Part shown: positions 1-7,191 of the stretch, piece after piece
Position numbering within the stretch: position 1 is the first letter of the stretch
Layout: each line of letters begins with the position of its first letter
Notes under the pieces: generated by a model
Database searches by the model: none
The model's input: only the letters and a program-made list of their open reading frames with translations
Told to the model about the DNA's origin: nothing
DNA from: Hassallia sp050875635
GTDB taxonomy: Bacteria > Cyanobacteriota > Cyanobacteriia > Cyanobacteriales > Nostocaceae
Direction of reading: 5' to 3'
Assembly (NCBI RefSeq): GCF_050875635.1
Contig: NZ_JBPAOH010000013.1
Coordinates: forward strand, 27,009-91,008
Length of the DNA stretch: 64,000 bases
Made by a program: the position numbers and the translations under genes

Positions 1-1
1 A

Positions 2-1021
2 GTGTTGCTAGATGCTAGCTTCGTTGTCTCCAGTTTTTTGCCCGCGCTTTTTGGCTGGCGTCCAGATGTAATTCTCTCCACGTCACCATCTTTACCGGTT
101 TGCATCCCAACTACCCTTTTAGGATGGCTGCATGATTGCCCGGTAGTCTTAAATCTTCAAGATATATTACCGGAAGCCGCTGTTCACGTCGGTTTACTCA
201 AAAATAAATTTCTCATCCAGGTTTTTGCCACTTTAGAAAAATTTGCTTACCGCACTGCAACAAAAATTAGCGTCATCGCCGATGGTTTTGTAGACAATTT
301 GCGTTCTAAAGGTGTAGCTGCTAACAAAATTGTGCAGATTCCTAACTGGGTTGATGTGAATTTTATCCGCCCTTTACCTAAAGAAAATAACGCTTTTCGT
401 ACCGCACACAACCTAAATGGCAAATTTGTCGTGCTGTATTCGGGAAATATTGCCCTCACCCAAGGCTTAGAAACTGTTGTGAAAGCTGCTGCGACTTTGC
501 GCGATGTTCCCGATATTGCTTTTGTGATTGTGGGTGAGGCAAAAGGTTTGCAGCGATTGCAACAAGAGTGTCAAGATATCGGTGCAGATAACGTTTTACT
601 ACTACCTTTTCAACCCCGCGAAAAGCTGCCAGAAATGTTAGCAGCTGCTGATGTCGGTTTGGTGGTGCAAAAGAAAAATGTTATATCCTTCAATATGCCT
701 TCAAAAATTCAAGTGCTACTTGCCAGCGGTCGGGCGTTAGTTGCATCTGTACCCGATAATGGTACAGCAGCAAGAGCGATTAAACAAAGTGGCGGGGGTC
801 TTGTGGTGACTCCAGAAGACTCGCAAGCTTTAGCAGCGGCAGTTTTAGACTTGTACCAAAATCCAGAAAAAGTTAAAACTCTCGGTTATAACAGTCGCCA
901 ATTTGCGATTGAGCAATATTCGTTTGACCAAGCCTTAAATAATTATGAGTCGTTGTGTTACTCAGTCAAGACACAGACTCCAGTCATTAAGTCTACAGTA
1001 GTGTCAAAACAGGAAGTGTAA
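2..1021 (+). CDS. Glycosyltransferase family 4, WcaI-like (5' end outside window)
   Basis: Transfers a sugar from a nucleotide-sugar donor, most likely during exopolysaccharide or cell-surface glycan assembly in the cytoplasm. The visible 339 residues hold the second half of an N-terminal Rossmann domain (DVILSTSPSLPV, LQDILPEAAVHVGLL) and a complete C-terminal GT-B domain (LYSGNIALTQGLETVV, then LLPFQPREKLPEMLAAADVG and MPSKIQVLLASGRALVA in the donor-binding region). The reading frame is open to the window edge, and about 60-80 residues expected at the N-terminus are missing, so the true start lies upstream. A terminator-like hairpin follows. The acceptor sugar cannot be read from the sequence. 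Confidence 0.85.
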   Translation: MLLDASFVVSSFLPALFGWRPDVILSTSPSLPVCIPTTLLGWLHDCPVVLNLQDILPEAAVHVGLLKNKFLIQVFATLEKFAYRTATKISVIADGFVDNLRSKGVAANKIVQIPNWVDVNFIRPLPKENNAFRTAHNLNGKFVVLYSGNIALTQGLETVVKAAATLRDVPDIAFVIVGEAKGLQRLQQECQDIGADNVLLLPFQPREKLPEMLAAADVGLVVQKKNVISFNMPSKIQVLLASGRALVASVPDNGTAARAIKQSGGGLVVTPEDSQALAAAVLDLYQNPEKVKTLGYNSRQFAIEQYSFDQALNNYESLCYSVKTQTPVIKSTVVSKQEV

Positions 1022-1105
1022 TCTATAATACCATTAGATTCAAATCGCGGCCTAAGCGCGATCGCGTGCTTACCAACGCATAGGCTGAAATTCTTTGACC
1101 AGATT

Positions 1106-1145
1106 AGCAGGAGATAGTTTTATACTAGCTCCTGCTTCTTTTTGT
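1106..1145 (+). terminator. Rho-independent-type terminator
   Basis: AGCAGGAG and CTCCTGCT form an 8 bp stem around a 15 nt loop, followed by the T-rich tail TCTTTTTGTTT. It lies about 85 bases after the glycosyltransferase stop and fits its transcription end. Confidence 0.65.
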
Positions 1146-1254
1146 TTAAATGTGTAAAATATAGGTATATATGGCAAAAAGTTAGGCGATCGCGAGCGTT
1201 CACCCAATTCAAAGTTATAAGTAAGTGGACATAATTATACATAAAATGTATCCT

Positions 1255-1314
1255 TTCGTAGTGAGCGGTTTACCGCTCATGGCTAGGCTTTCAAGGGCTG
1301 AAGCCCTTACTACA
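1255..1314. repeat. Palindromic repeat with two internal hairpins, copy 1
   Basis: Outer arms CGTAGT and ACTAC enclose two smaller hairpins, GAGCGG-TTTA-CCGCTC and AAGGGCT-GAAGCCCTT. The same architecture recurs at 21073-21147. It lies in the 400-base spacer before yqeK, which otherwise holds only the terminator above and nothing recognisable as a gene. Confidence 0.7.
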
Positions 1315-1422
1315 AAAAGCTATTTACACTCCTGATAATTAACTCGGTTAAAATAAAATATAAATTTCTCATTCACCTCGAAAGCGGTTTTTTGTCAAAA
1401 GCTTCAATTCGTTATAGCCATT

Positions 1423-2034
1423 ATGCGCGAACAAGTCCTCGCCTGGTTAGCAGAAAATGTGCCTCCTTCTAGAGTCAACCATATTCTCAGAGTAGAGCAG
1501 ATGGCAACCGAGCTAGCTGTTCATTATCAACTTGAAGATGTAACAAAAGCTGCAAAAGCCGGGTTGATGCACGATTTGGCAAAATACTTTCCGCCAGAAA
1601 AACTCTTGTCAATCGCACGTAAAGAGGGGTTAGAAGTTGATTATGTGATGGAAGCCGCCCCCCATCTGTTACATGCAGACGTAAGTGCTATTATCGCTAG
1701 AGATACATTTGGCGTAGAAGATGAAGAAGTATTACAAGCGATCGCCAATCACACTTTAGGTAGACCAGGTATGAGTCTTTTAAGTTGTATCGTGTTTGTA
1801 GCAGATACTCTGGAACCAGGACGCGGCGATACCCCAGAATTAGAAAATCTACGAGCTATTAGCCGAGAAAATATAGACAGAGCTGTTTGGAAAACTAGCG
1901 ATTATTCTTTAAAATTCTTAATCGAAAGTTCTTGCTTGATTCATCAGCGCACAATCGCCACCCGGAATTGGTTCTTGCAAAAATCACGCAAGCAACCACA
2001 ATCCGTCCCTTTGTCAGCTGACAAAAGATGGTAA
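1423..2034 (+). CDS. yqeK: YqeK-like HD-domain phosphohydrolase (symmetrical Ap4A hydrolase family)
   Basis: Predicted to hydrolyse diadenosine tetraphosphate to two ADP in the cytoplasm. The HD-domain metal ligands are visible: a first His in VNHILRVEQ (about residue 20), the paired His-Asp in GLMHDLAKYF (about 50), and later His residues in APHLLHADV and AIANHTLG, followed by FVADTLEPGR, which is typical of YqeK. The length, 203 residues, is normal for the family. The gene comes directly before rsfS, a pairing common in bacteria where both sit with NAD or ribosome-related genes. The start ATG at 1423 gives a natural N-terminus. The function is assigned by family. Confidence 0.85.
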   Translation: MREQVLAWLAENVPPSRVNHILRVEQMATELAVHYQLEDVTKAAKAGLMHDLAKYFPPEKLLSIARKEGLEVDYVMEAAPHLLHADVSAIIARDTFGVEDEEVLQAIANHTLGRPGMSLLSCIVFVADTLEPGRGDTPELENLRAISRENIDRAVWKTSDYSLKFLIESSCLIHQRTIATRNWFLQKSRKQPQSVPLSADKRW

Positions 2035-2188
2035 CTTCATCACACCAATTATCAATGCAACTTCAACGACAATCGATTTTTTGTTAGTATTCAAAAAAAC
2101 CAGTTCGCACATTTACAATTCTATTAAATTTTCTTAATTAAGAATTGTAAAAAGTAGTTGCAAAAAAACAGAAAGCACCTGAGGTTTA

Positions 2189-2647
2189 ATGTCTGATTAT
2201 TACCAAGGAATTCCATCACAATCTATATTTTTAAGCGAGAAAGCACTTCTTCGCTCATCAACTGACAGCGACCAGATGAGTAGAAAGTTAGCGGAAACTA
2301 TCGTCGAAGCAGCATCAGATCGCAAAGCAGGTGATATTGTATTGCTAAGGGTAACAGAAGTATCTTACTTGGCGGATTACTTTGTGATGATGACTGGTTA
2401 TTCAAGAGTACAAGTAAGAGCGATCGCCGACGCAATAGAAGAAAAAGTCTTTACAGAGTTACAACGAAATCCCTTGCGGACAGCAGGAAAAGCCGAGGGA
2501 AATTGGGTTTTGCAAGACTACGGCGACATAATCGTTCATGTGATGATGCCCAAAGAACGCGAGTTTTATAATTTAGAAGCGTTTTGGGGTCATGCGGAAC
2601 GCATAGAGTATCCAAAACCGGATGAGGGTGGGGGTAAACCAACATGA
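2189..2647 (+). CDS. rsfS: Ribosome silencing factor RsfS (Iojap family)
   Basis: Binds ribosomal protein L14 and blocks joining of the subunits when nutrients are scarce. The RsfS fold is seen from about residue 35 on: ADYFVMMTGYSRVQVRAIAD, then GNWVLQDYGDIIVHVM and the C-terminal FYNLEAFWGHAERI, which is the family signature. The first ~30 residues are a variable extension, and an internal ATG (MSRKLAETI, position 2276) could also serve as start. The stop overlaps the start of the next gene by four bases (ATGA), so the two are probably translationally coupled. The family partner, L14, is encoded at 43.4-43.8 kb. Confidence 0.93.
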   Translation: MSDYYQGIPSQSIFLSEKALLRSSTDSDQMSRKLAETIVEAASDRKAGDIVLLRVTEVSYLADYFVMMTGYSRVQVRAIADAIEEKVFTELQRNPLRTAGKAEGNWVLQDYGDIIVHVMMPKEREFYNLEAFWGHAERIEYPKPDEGGGKPT

Positions 2648-3144
2648 TTAATTCGTCAGTTTCAAATTGCCCAGTTCCTAGCGAACAGCAACCGCTCAAT
2701 GAATATGAAGAATTAAAAATTTCCTGGCTATTTCGTGATTGCACCTTAAGTTGGCGCAAGTATATCACAAAAATGGTTTGGATTTGGGGTTTATCTTGGG
2801 TAGTGGCAGCACCAGTGGCAGCGGCAAGTTTTACGCCGAACAAGTATATTGCCCAGTTTATATTGTGTGGAGCCGCAGGAGCGAGTGTAGGGGTAATTCT
2901 GGGACTGATAAGACTGTATTTGGGCTGGTCTTATATACGCGATCGCCTGTATAGTCCAGTAATATTTTATGAAGAATCAGGTTGGTACGACGGACAAACT
3001 TGGGCAAAACCCCAATCGATCCTAATGCGCGATCGCTTAATCGTCAGCTATGAAATCAAACCAATTATCCGTCGCTTACAAATAACGAGTGTTTGCTTGG
3101 CGGGATTGCTAGTTCTTGGTACGATAATTTGGCATTTACTTTAA
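2644..3144 (+). CDS. CGLD27-family membrane protein (DUF1230)
   Basis: A 166-residue protein of the green-lineage CGLD27 family, found in cyanobacteria and plastids. Its exact biochemical role is not established; the plant homologue is linked to iron-limited growth and thylakoid function. Three hydrophobic segments are visible: about residues 42-62 (WIWGLSWVVAAPVAAASF), 72-95 and the extreme C-terminus 145-165. A conserved polar block lies between them (LYLGWSYIRDRL, then SGWYDGQTWAKP and RDRLIVSYEIKPI). It overlaps rsfS by four bases and so belongs to the yqeK-rsfS unit. Confidence 0.85.
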   Translation: MINSSVSNCPVPSEQQPLNEYEELKISWLFRDCTLSWRKYITKMVWIWGLSWVVAAPVAAASFTPNKYIAQFILCGAAGASVGVILGLIRLYLGWSYIRDRLYSPVIFYEESGWYDGQTWAKPQSILMRDRLIVSYEIKPIIRRLQITSVCLAGLLVLGTIIWHLL

Positions 3145-3223
3145 ATAGTTAGGAGTGATTAGTTAATCAAGGAATAACTCATAACTCATAACTCGCAACT
3201 AAAACAATGATATATTCTCACCC

Positions 3224-4177
3224 ATGACCAGGGGAAAACGAACTCAAGCGGCAGCACTTGAAGTAAGGTTGCTGCGGGAAGGGATTATTGAATCGAGGCA
3301 CATAGTCCAAGCTGTTGTCTGCGATGAACGGGGACGGGTGCTGTCTGTTGCGGGAAACGCCGAAACAGCAACTTTTGTGCGTTCAGCCCTGAAACCATTT
3401 CAGGCACTCGCAGTCACCAGCACAGGTACACTAGAGCGTTATGATTTGAGCGATCGCGACTTAGCAATTATCGTATCTTCTCACAAAGGTACAATCGAGC
3501 AAGTACGACAAGCATTTAATATACTTTGGCGTGCCGATCTCGATCCCAGCGCACTTCAATGTCCGATTCCCGAAGGAAAAAAAAGTCGTTTGGAATACAA
3601 CTGCTCTGGGAAACATGCGGGGATGTTAGCCGTGTGTCAGCAGCGCCATTTTCCTTTAAATAACTACTTGGAACGCAAACACCCCATCCAGCAATTGATT
3701 GTCAGCAAAGTAGCAGAATTGCTACGAATGCCGGCAGAAGAATTTATCAGCGCTCGTGATGATTGTGGCGTACCTACTTATTTCATGCAACTTGCTCAAA
3801 TAGCGTCTTTATATGCTCTGCTAGCCTCTGGCAACAATTTGGATATGGAGCGCATTGTCCGTGCCATGACTCATCATCCCAATTTGGTCGCGGGAGACGG
3901 AGAATTTGATACCGAACTAATGCGCTTGGCTCCAGGAGAACTGGTAAGTAAAACCGGTGCCGAAGGAGTGCAGTGCATTTCTCGACTTGGTGAAGGCATG
4001 GGATTGGCAATTAAAGTCATAGATGGAGCAAAGCGAGCAAAATACGCCGTTGCCATTCACGTGCTTCAGCAGATGGGCTGGATTAGCCCCAGCGTCGCTC
4101 AAAGTTTGTCAGAAAAGTTTATGAGCTTCGGGAAATACAAGCGTTTAGAAGTTGTTGGAGAATTATCACTTTTGTAG
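3224..4177 (+). CDS. L-asparaginase, thermolabile (Rhizobium type II) family
   Basis: Hydrolyses asparagine to aspartate and ammonia. At 317 residues it belongs to the family related to Rhizobium etli asparaginase II, not the E. coli AnsA/AnsB fold. Catalytic-motif residues are visible: Ser and Lys in FVRSALKPFQALA, Ser-His-Lys in IVSSHKG, CSGKHAGML, and a conserved Cys in DDCGVPTYFM. The C-terminal SKTGAEGVQC and GLAIKVIDGAKRA segments are also family features. A short heptamer-like repeat of about 50 bases separates it from the CGLD27 gene. It is probably cytoplasmic; no signal peptide is seen. Confidence 0.9.
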   Translation: MTRGKRTQAAALEVRLLREGIIESRHIVQAVVCDERGRVLSVAGNAETATFVRSALKPFQALAVTSTGTLERYDLSDRDLAIIVSSHKGTIEQVRQAFNILWRADLDPSALQCPIPEGKKSRLEYNCSGKHAGMLAVCQQRHFPLNNYLERKHPIQQLIVSKVAELLRMPAEEFISARDDCGVPTYFMQLAQIASLYALLASGNNLDMERIVRAMTHHPNLVAGDGEFDTELMRLAPGELVSKTGAEGVQCISRLGEGMGLAIKVIDGAKRAKYAVAIHVLQQMGWISPSVAQSLSEKFMSFGKYKRLEVVGELSLL

Positions 4178-4218
4178 TTGCCAAATTTAAAAGCTTGGGT
4201 TATAGTTAATAAAGACGA

Positions 4219-4539
4219 CGCGGGATAGAGCAGCCTGGTAGCTCGTCGGGCTCAACGAGTAAGATTGACTAAACGCTTAAAAGTTAGTCTTACTATGGGC
4301 GGTACGTAAAGAAACTTACGTATGATTACCTGTCAAACTCGGGGAAGCCACTAGCGCGGTAATCCCGAACCAAGCTCCAGAAATGGAGAAGGTGTAGAGA
4401 CTGGAAGGCAGGTACCCTAACAGGAAAGCTGAGGGTAAAGGGACAGTCCAGACCACAAACTGGTTAATCCAGGCAGTGAAAACTGTAGATGGTAAGCATA
4501 ACCCGAAGGTCAGTGGTTCAAATCCACTTCCCGCCACCA
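4219..4539 (+). tRNA. Initiator tRNA-fMet (CAU), split by a group I intron
   Basis: Exon 1 is 4219-4252 and exon 2 is 4497-4539, including an encoded CCA. Joined, they give a full cloverleaf with the anticodon loop CTCATAA. Initiator hallmarks are visible: a mismatched first acceptor pair (C1 with C72) and three G-C pairs in the anticodon stem (TCGGG/CCCGA). The intron breaks the anticodon loop. The sequence alone allows the break after T33, C34 or A35; the group I rule that the intron ends in G and the exon in U favours T33. A strong terminator follows at 4547. Confidence 0.96.
4253..4496 (+). ncRNA. Compact ORF-less group I intron in tRNA-fMet
   Basis: A self-splicing intron of about 244 bases. 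The group I core is readable: P7 pairs GACTG (4399-4403) with CAGTC (4444-4448), lying in the R-like GTGTAGAGACTG and S-like AGGGACAGTCC elements. P8 pairs TACCCT with AGGGTA between them. Peripheral hairpins are TACGTAA/TTACGTA (4303-4322) and CAGT-GAAA-ACTG near the 3' end, a GNRA-capped P9-like element. The core resembles cyanobacterial tRNA-Leu introns (subgroup IC3). No reading frame fits inside it. I could not settle the P1 pairing by eye. Confidence 0.93.
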
Positions 4540-4546
4540 ACTTAAA

Positions 4547-4589
4547 AAACAAAACCCTGTAACACTCAAAAGTTGCAGGGTTTTGTTTT
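4547..4589 (+). terminator. Strong terminator after tRNA-fMet
   Basis: AAACAAAACCCTG pairs perfectly with CAGGGTTTTGTTT; the stem extends through TAAC/GTTG around an 8-base loop, and the T-rich arm ends the hairpin. It should separate tRNA-fMet transcription from the endonuclease gene that begins about 30 bases later. Confidence 0.85.
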
Positions 4590-4621
4590 ATGCTGATTAG
4601 CAGCTATTGCACAAATTGCAG

Positions 4622-5011
4622 ATGGACACAAAGCTAAGGGGAGACATAGCAGAACAAGCTGCGATTCTTCATGCCTTAAAGCGTGGTTGGGGAGTTTTAA
4701 AACCTGTTGGTGATAGACTTCCTTACGATTTGGCGTTTGATGTCGAAGGAACTCTGATTAAAATCCAAGTTAAGTATGCCTGGTTTGATCAGCCTTCAGG
4801 TAATTATGTCGTAGATAATCGCCGCACCAAAACAAATCGACGACTAATGGTAAGAGTTGCCTACAAAAAATCCGACTTTGATTTTGCCTTGGTATATATA
4901 GAAAAACTTGATCTGTTCTATATCTTCCCGGTAGATGTGTTCATAAGCTATGGTAGCGAAATACACTTTTTTGAGACTGACAAGCGGCAGCGTAAACCAC
5001 GCGATCGCTAA
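4622..5011 (+). CDS. PD-(D/E)XK homing-endonuclease-like protein (I-Ssp6803I family)
   Basis: Resembles the intron-associated PD-(D/E)XK nucleases typified by I-Ssp6803I, which cuts intronless tRNA-fMet genes. The nuclease core is visible: an early Glu in LRGDIAEQA, Asp in LPYDLAFDV, and Gln-x-Lys in LIKIQVKYAW, the variant active-site spacing of this group. The ATG at 4622 (MDTKLRG) is preferred to the upstream TTG at 4607. Here the gene is free-standing, 82 bases after the tRNA, instead of inside the intron. The frame stops after KRQRKPRDR. One base out of frame, DNA up to 5105 still encodes YRDAWELILLPF and more, so the last ~31 residues appear lost to a frameshift at a HIP1 site. Activity is therefore doubtful. 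Confidence 0.85.
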   Translation: MDTKLRGDIAEQAAILHALKRGWGVLKPVGDRLPYDLAFDVEGTLIKIQVKYAWFDQPSGNYVVDNRRTKTNRRLMVRVAYKKSDFDFALVYIEKLDLFYIFPVDVFISYGSEIHFFETDKRQRKPRDR

Positions 5012-5181
5012 GTATCGTGATGCTTGGGAGTTAATTTTACTGCCGTTTGCAAGTAAAGAAAATTGTCTGGAGTTGCCTGTGGAATTTGTCCAAGGGAATT
5101 TTTGATCTATTCTGGAGGAGAAAGGATCGAAAAAGCGCGGAGAATCATAGTTGTGAAGTTGCAGCGACCGATTTTAGTGGG
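4941..5181 (+). repeat. Direct repeat copy 1 (endonuclease tail to GTPase head)
   Basis: This ~241 bp stretch is closely similar to 6953-7191. It covers the 3' end of the endonuclease gene, the spacer, and the first codons of the GTPase gene (KLQRPILVG), and then breaks off into unrelated DNA at 5182. The GTPase start here is an orphan fragment. Confidence 0.9.
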
Positions 5182-5225
5182 CTGCCACTCTTGATGCGGA
5201 CTAAGCGTGGTTGGTCTGGCAAGCA

Positions 5226-5651
5226 TCATGATGCGGAATTGAGCATCGGTGGCATCTTGGCGAACTTGTGCAGATCCGGATTCATGTAATCCCACGGCTG
5301 GGCACTGGCTGTATAAACATCCATTACAGGTCTAAACCAGCTTGGGTCATCGAGACTCCCTGCCATAATGTTCATAAGCTCAGGGTTCGGGGGTTTGCTA
5401 AATAATCGGGAACCGCAGTTTGGGCAAAAGCCCCGACCAACAATGCTGCCACTATCGCCAATTACATCATAGTATTTCACATCTCCGGTGATGGTAACTG
5501 TATTCTGCGGCACCAGAAGCCCGGAAGCATAAGCACTTCCTGTCACTCGTTGACAATCGCGACAGTGACAATTGCCCATTGCAAGCGGTTTTGCTGAACA
5601 TTCATAGCGGACAGATCCGCACAGACAACCGCCGGTAAATTTTATTCCCAT
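5226..5651 (-). CDS. GFA / CENP-V domain zinc protein
   Basis: A 141-residue member of the family named after glutathione-dependent formaldehyde-activating enzyme; most members are of unknown substrate. The zinc ligands are visible: Cys in GGCLCGSVRY (about residue 8), CHCRDCQRVTGS (about 28-38) and CPNCGSRLF (about 76-84). The protein is soluble, with no signal peptide. It lies in a ~1.77 kb block between two direct repeats, together with the AraC-type regulator on the same strand about 195 bases upstream, which may control it. The block interrupts an ancestral endonuclease-GTPase neighbourhood and so looks acquired. Confidence 0.88.
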   Translation of the reverse strand: MGIKFTGGCLCGSVRYECSAKPLAMGNCHCRDCQRVTGSAYASGLLVPQNTVTITGDVKYYDVIGDSGSIVGRGFCPNCGSRLFSKPPNPELMNIMAGSLDDPSWFRPVMDVYTASAQPWDYMNPDLHKFAKMPPMLNSAS

Positions 5652-5846
5652 AAGAATATCTTTCCTTGGAAGCTCTAAGTTTTGTTACTTATAGGACGCA
5701 GTTGCAATCTGCTATAATTTTTAACTTGTAGGGTGGATAAAAGTATCCAGCCTAGCAAATGACACTTGCAGCGCATCCTGATTTCTAAAGTAGCGATCGC
5801 ACTCTTAGTTAGTCTTACAAATTTTGACTTTTTTTACACGTTTCTG

Positions 5847-6755
5847 CTATTTTTCTCGAACGACCTTAGGCGTAACTCCCAGCAGGCGCTTAAAATGATT
5901 GGTTAAATGCCCCTGATTGGCAAAGCCGACTTTATAAGTGATATCCGCAATTGACAAGTCACTTTTGAGGAGGAGTTCAAGAGCTTGCTCGACGCGGCAC
6001 TTGATGACAAACTGATGGGGTGAGTATCCCGTTGATTGTTTGAATAATCGAGAGAAGTGGGAGAGACTCATCTGAGCCAAGTCAGCCAATTCAATCAAGC
6101 CAATATCACAATCAAGGTTGGCATAAATGTAATCAATGACTTGTTGTAATTTGTACTTAGGCAAGCCACTTGTTGTGATTTGCTCTTTTGGAAAGCGAAA
6201 AGCGTAATGGTGGAAAAGATGGGTGACGAGAAACGTGGCAGCAGATTCTGCATATAAGCGGCTACAATGCCGATTCTGTTCTAATTCAGCTTTCAGCGCT
6301 AGCCCAATTTGATAAATCAGCGGGTCAAACGTCGGAAATTGCGGTTGCAGTTCCAGACAATCTAAGTCAATCGATTCAGAGAGAGTGCGGGCAAGAAATC
6401 CGGAATTCAAACCTAAAGTAATGCCTTTGCTTTTGTGGTTGTCTGATTGCCAATAAGCTGTGCCGCGTGGAATGATGAGACTATGACCCGTGACAAGCGA
6501 ACTTTTTTGCGATCGTCCATTAATTCGCGCTTCAATAACATAATCAGACGGCATTTCTGTATAAATATGAATCGCATTTTCTGGAAAGATAATCTCGTCT
6601 GGCAATGCACTTGCGCTGTTGCTATGAGTATACTGAAAGCGGATACCGCTCCAAAGCGAATCGTCATTGGAAAGTAGAGATTGACGATTAAAGCTTTTTA
6701 AAATTGCCTTTTCTATAGCGCAGCATTCATGCTCTGTCTTTGACATGACTCTCAC
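5847..6755 (-). CDS. AraC-family transcriptional regulator
   Basis: A DNA-binding regulator of 302 residues. The C-terminal ~100 residues hold the two helix-turn-helix units (IGLIELADLAQMSLSHFSRLF and LSIADITYKVGFANQGHLTNHF) and the family ending FKRLLGVTPKVVR. The N-terminal ~190 residues are a cupin-like sensor region with no recognised ligand. An alternative start at residue 4 (position 6746) is possible. Its only nearby candidate target is the GFA gene downstream on the same strand. The two share the inserted block bounded by direct repeats. Confidence 0.9.
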   Translation of the reverse strand: MRVMSKTEHECCAIEKAILKSFNRQSLLSNDDSLWSGIRFQYTHSNSASALPDEIIFPENAIHIYTEMPSDYVIEARINGRSQKSSLVTGHSLIIPRGTAYWQSDNHKSKGITLGLNSGFLARTLSESIDLDCLELQPQFPTFDPLIYQIGLALKAELEQNRHCSRLYAESAATFLVTHLFHHYAFRFPKEQITTSGLPKYKLQQVIDYIYANLDCDIGLIELADLAQMSLSHFSRLFKQSTGYSPHQFVIKCRVEQALELLLKSDLSIADITYKVGFANQGHLTNHFKRLLGVTPKVVREK

Positions 6756-6934
6756 CTTTTGGAGCAGCTATAAATCCCTGAGATACACGACACTCAATTA
6801 TCATTTTTGGCAACAATACTTAATTAATTTAAGTTTTAACTGAACCGTATTGGTTCAGGAATGAGCGCAAAACATAACTCAAGTAGCGATAATTCATGAA
6901 TTATCGCGCTCGGTATAACGCTTTCAAGTTTTTG

Positions 6935-6949
6935 TTGCGTAAGTCCTAT
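6935..6949. repeat. MITE/IS-end-like motif at the edge of the inserted block
   Basis: TTGCGTAAGTCCTAT matches one arm of the MITE-like element at 55074-55169. It sits three bases before the second direct-repeat copy, marking the right edge of the GFA/AraC block. The rest of the spacer 6756-6934 shows nothing recognisable. Confidence 0.5.
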
Positions 6950-6952
6950 GGG

Positions 6953-7191
6953 TCATAAGCTATGATACCAAAATACACTTTTTGAAACAGACAAGCGGCA
7001 GGTAAACCACGCGATCGCCAAGTATCGCAACACTTGGGAATTAATTTTACTGCCGTTTGTAAGTAAAGAAAATTGTCTGGACTTGCCTGGGGAATTTGTC
7101 CAAGGGAATTTTTGATCTATTCTGGAGGAGAAGGGATCGAAAAAGCGCGGAGAATCATAGTTGTGAAGTTACAGCGACCGATTTTAGTGGG
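6953..7191 (+). repeat. Direct repeat copy 2
   Basis: Partner of 4941-5181. It carries a decayed endonuclease tail (a shortened T run and a one-base loss after KRQ shift the frame) and runs uninterrupted into the intact GTPase gene, so the GTPase side is the original context. Confidence 0.9.

Noticed and set aside
4316..4552. 78-codon minus-strand frame across the tRNA-fMet intron
   Set aside because: It lies antisense to the intron core and tRNA exon, whose structure fully explains the sequence; the protein looks random.
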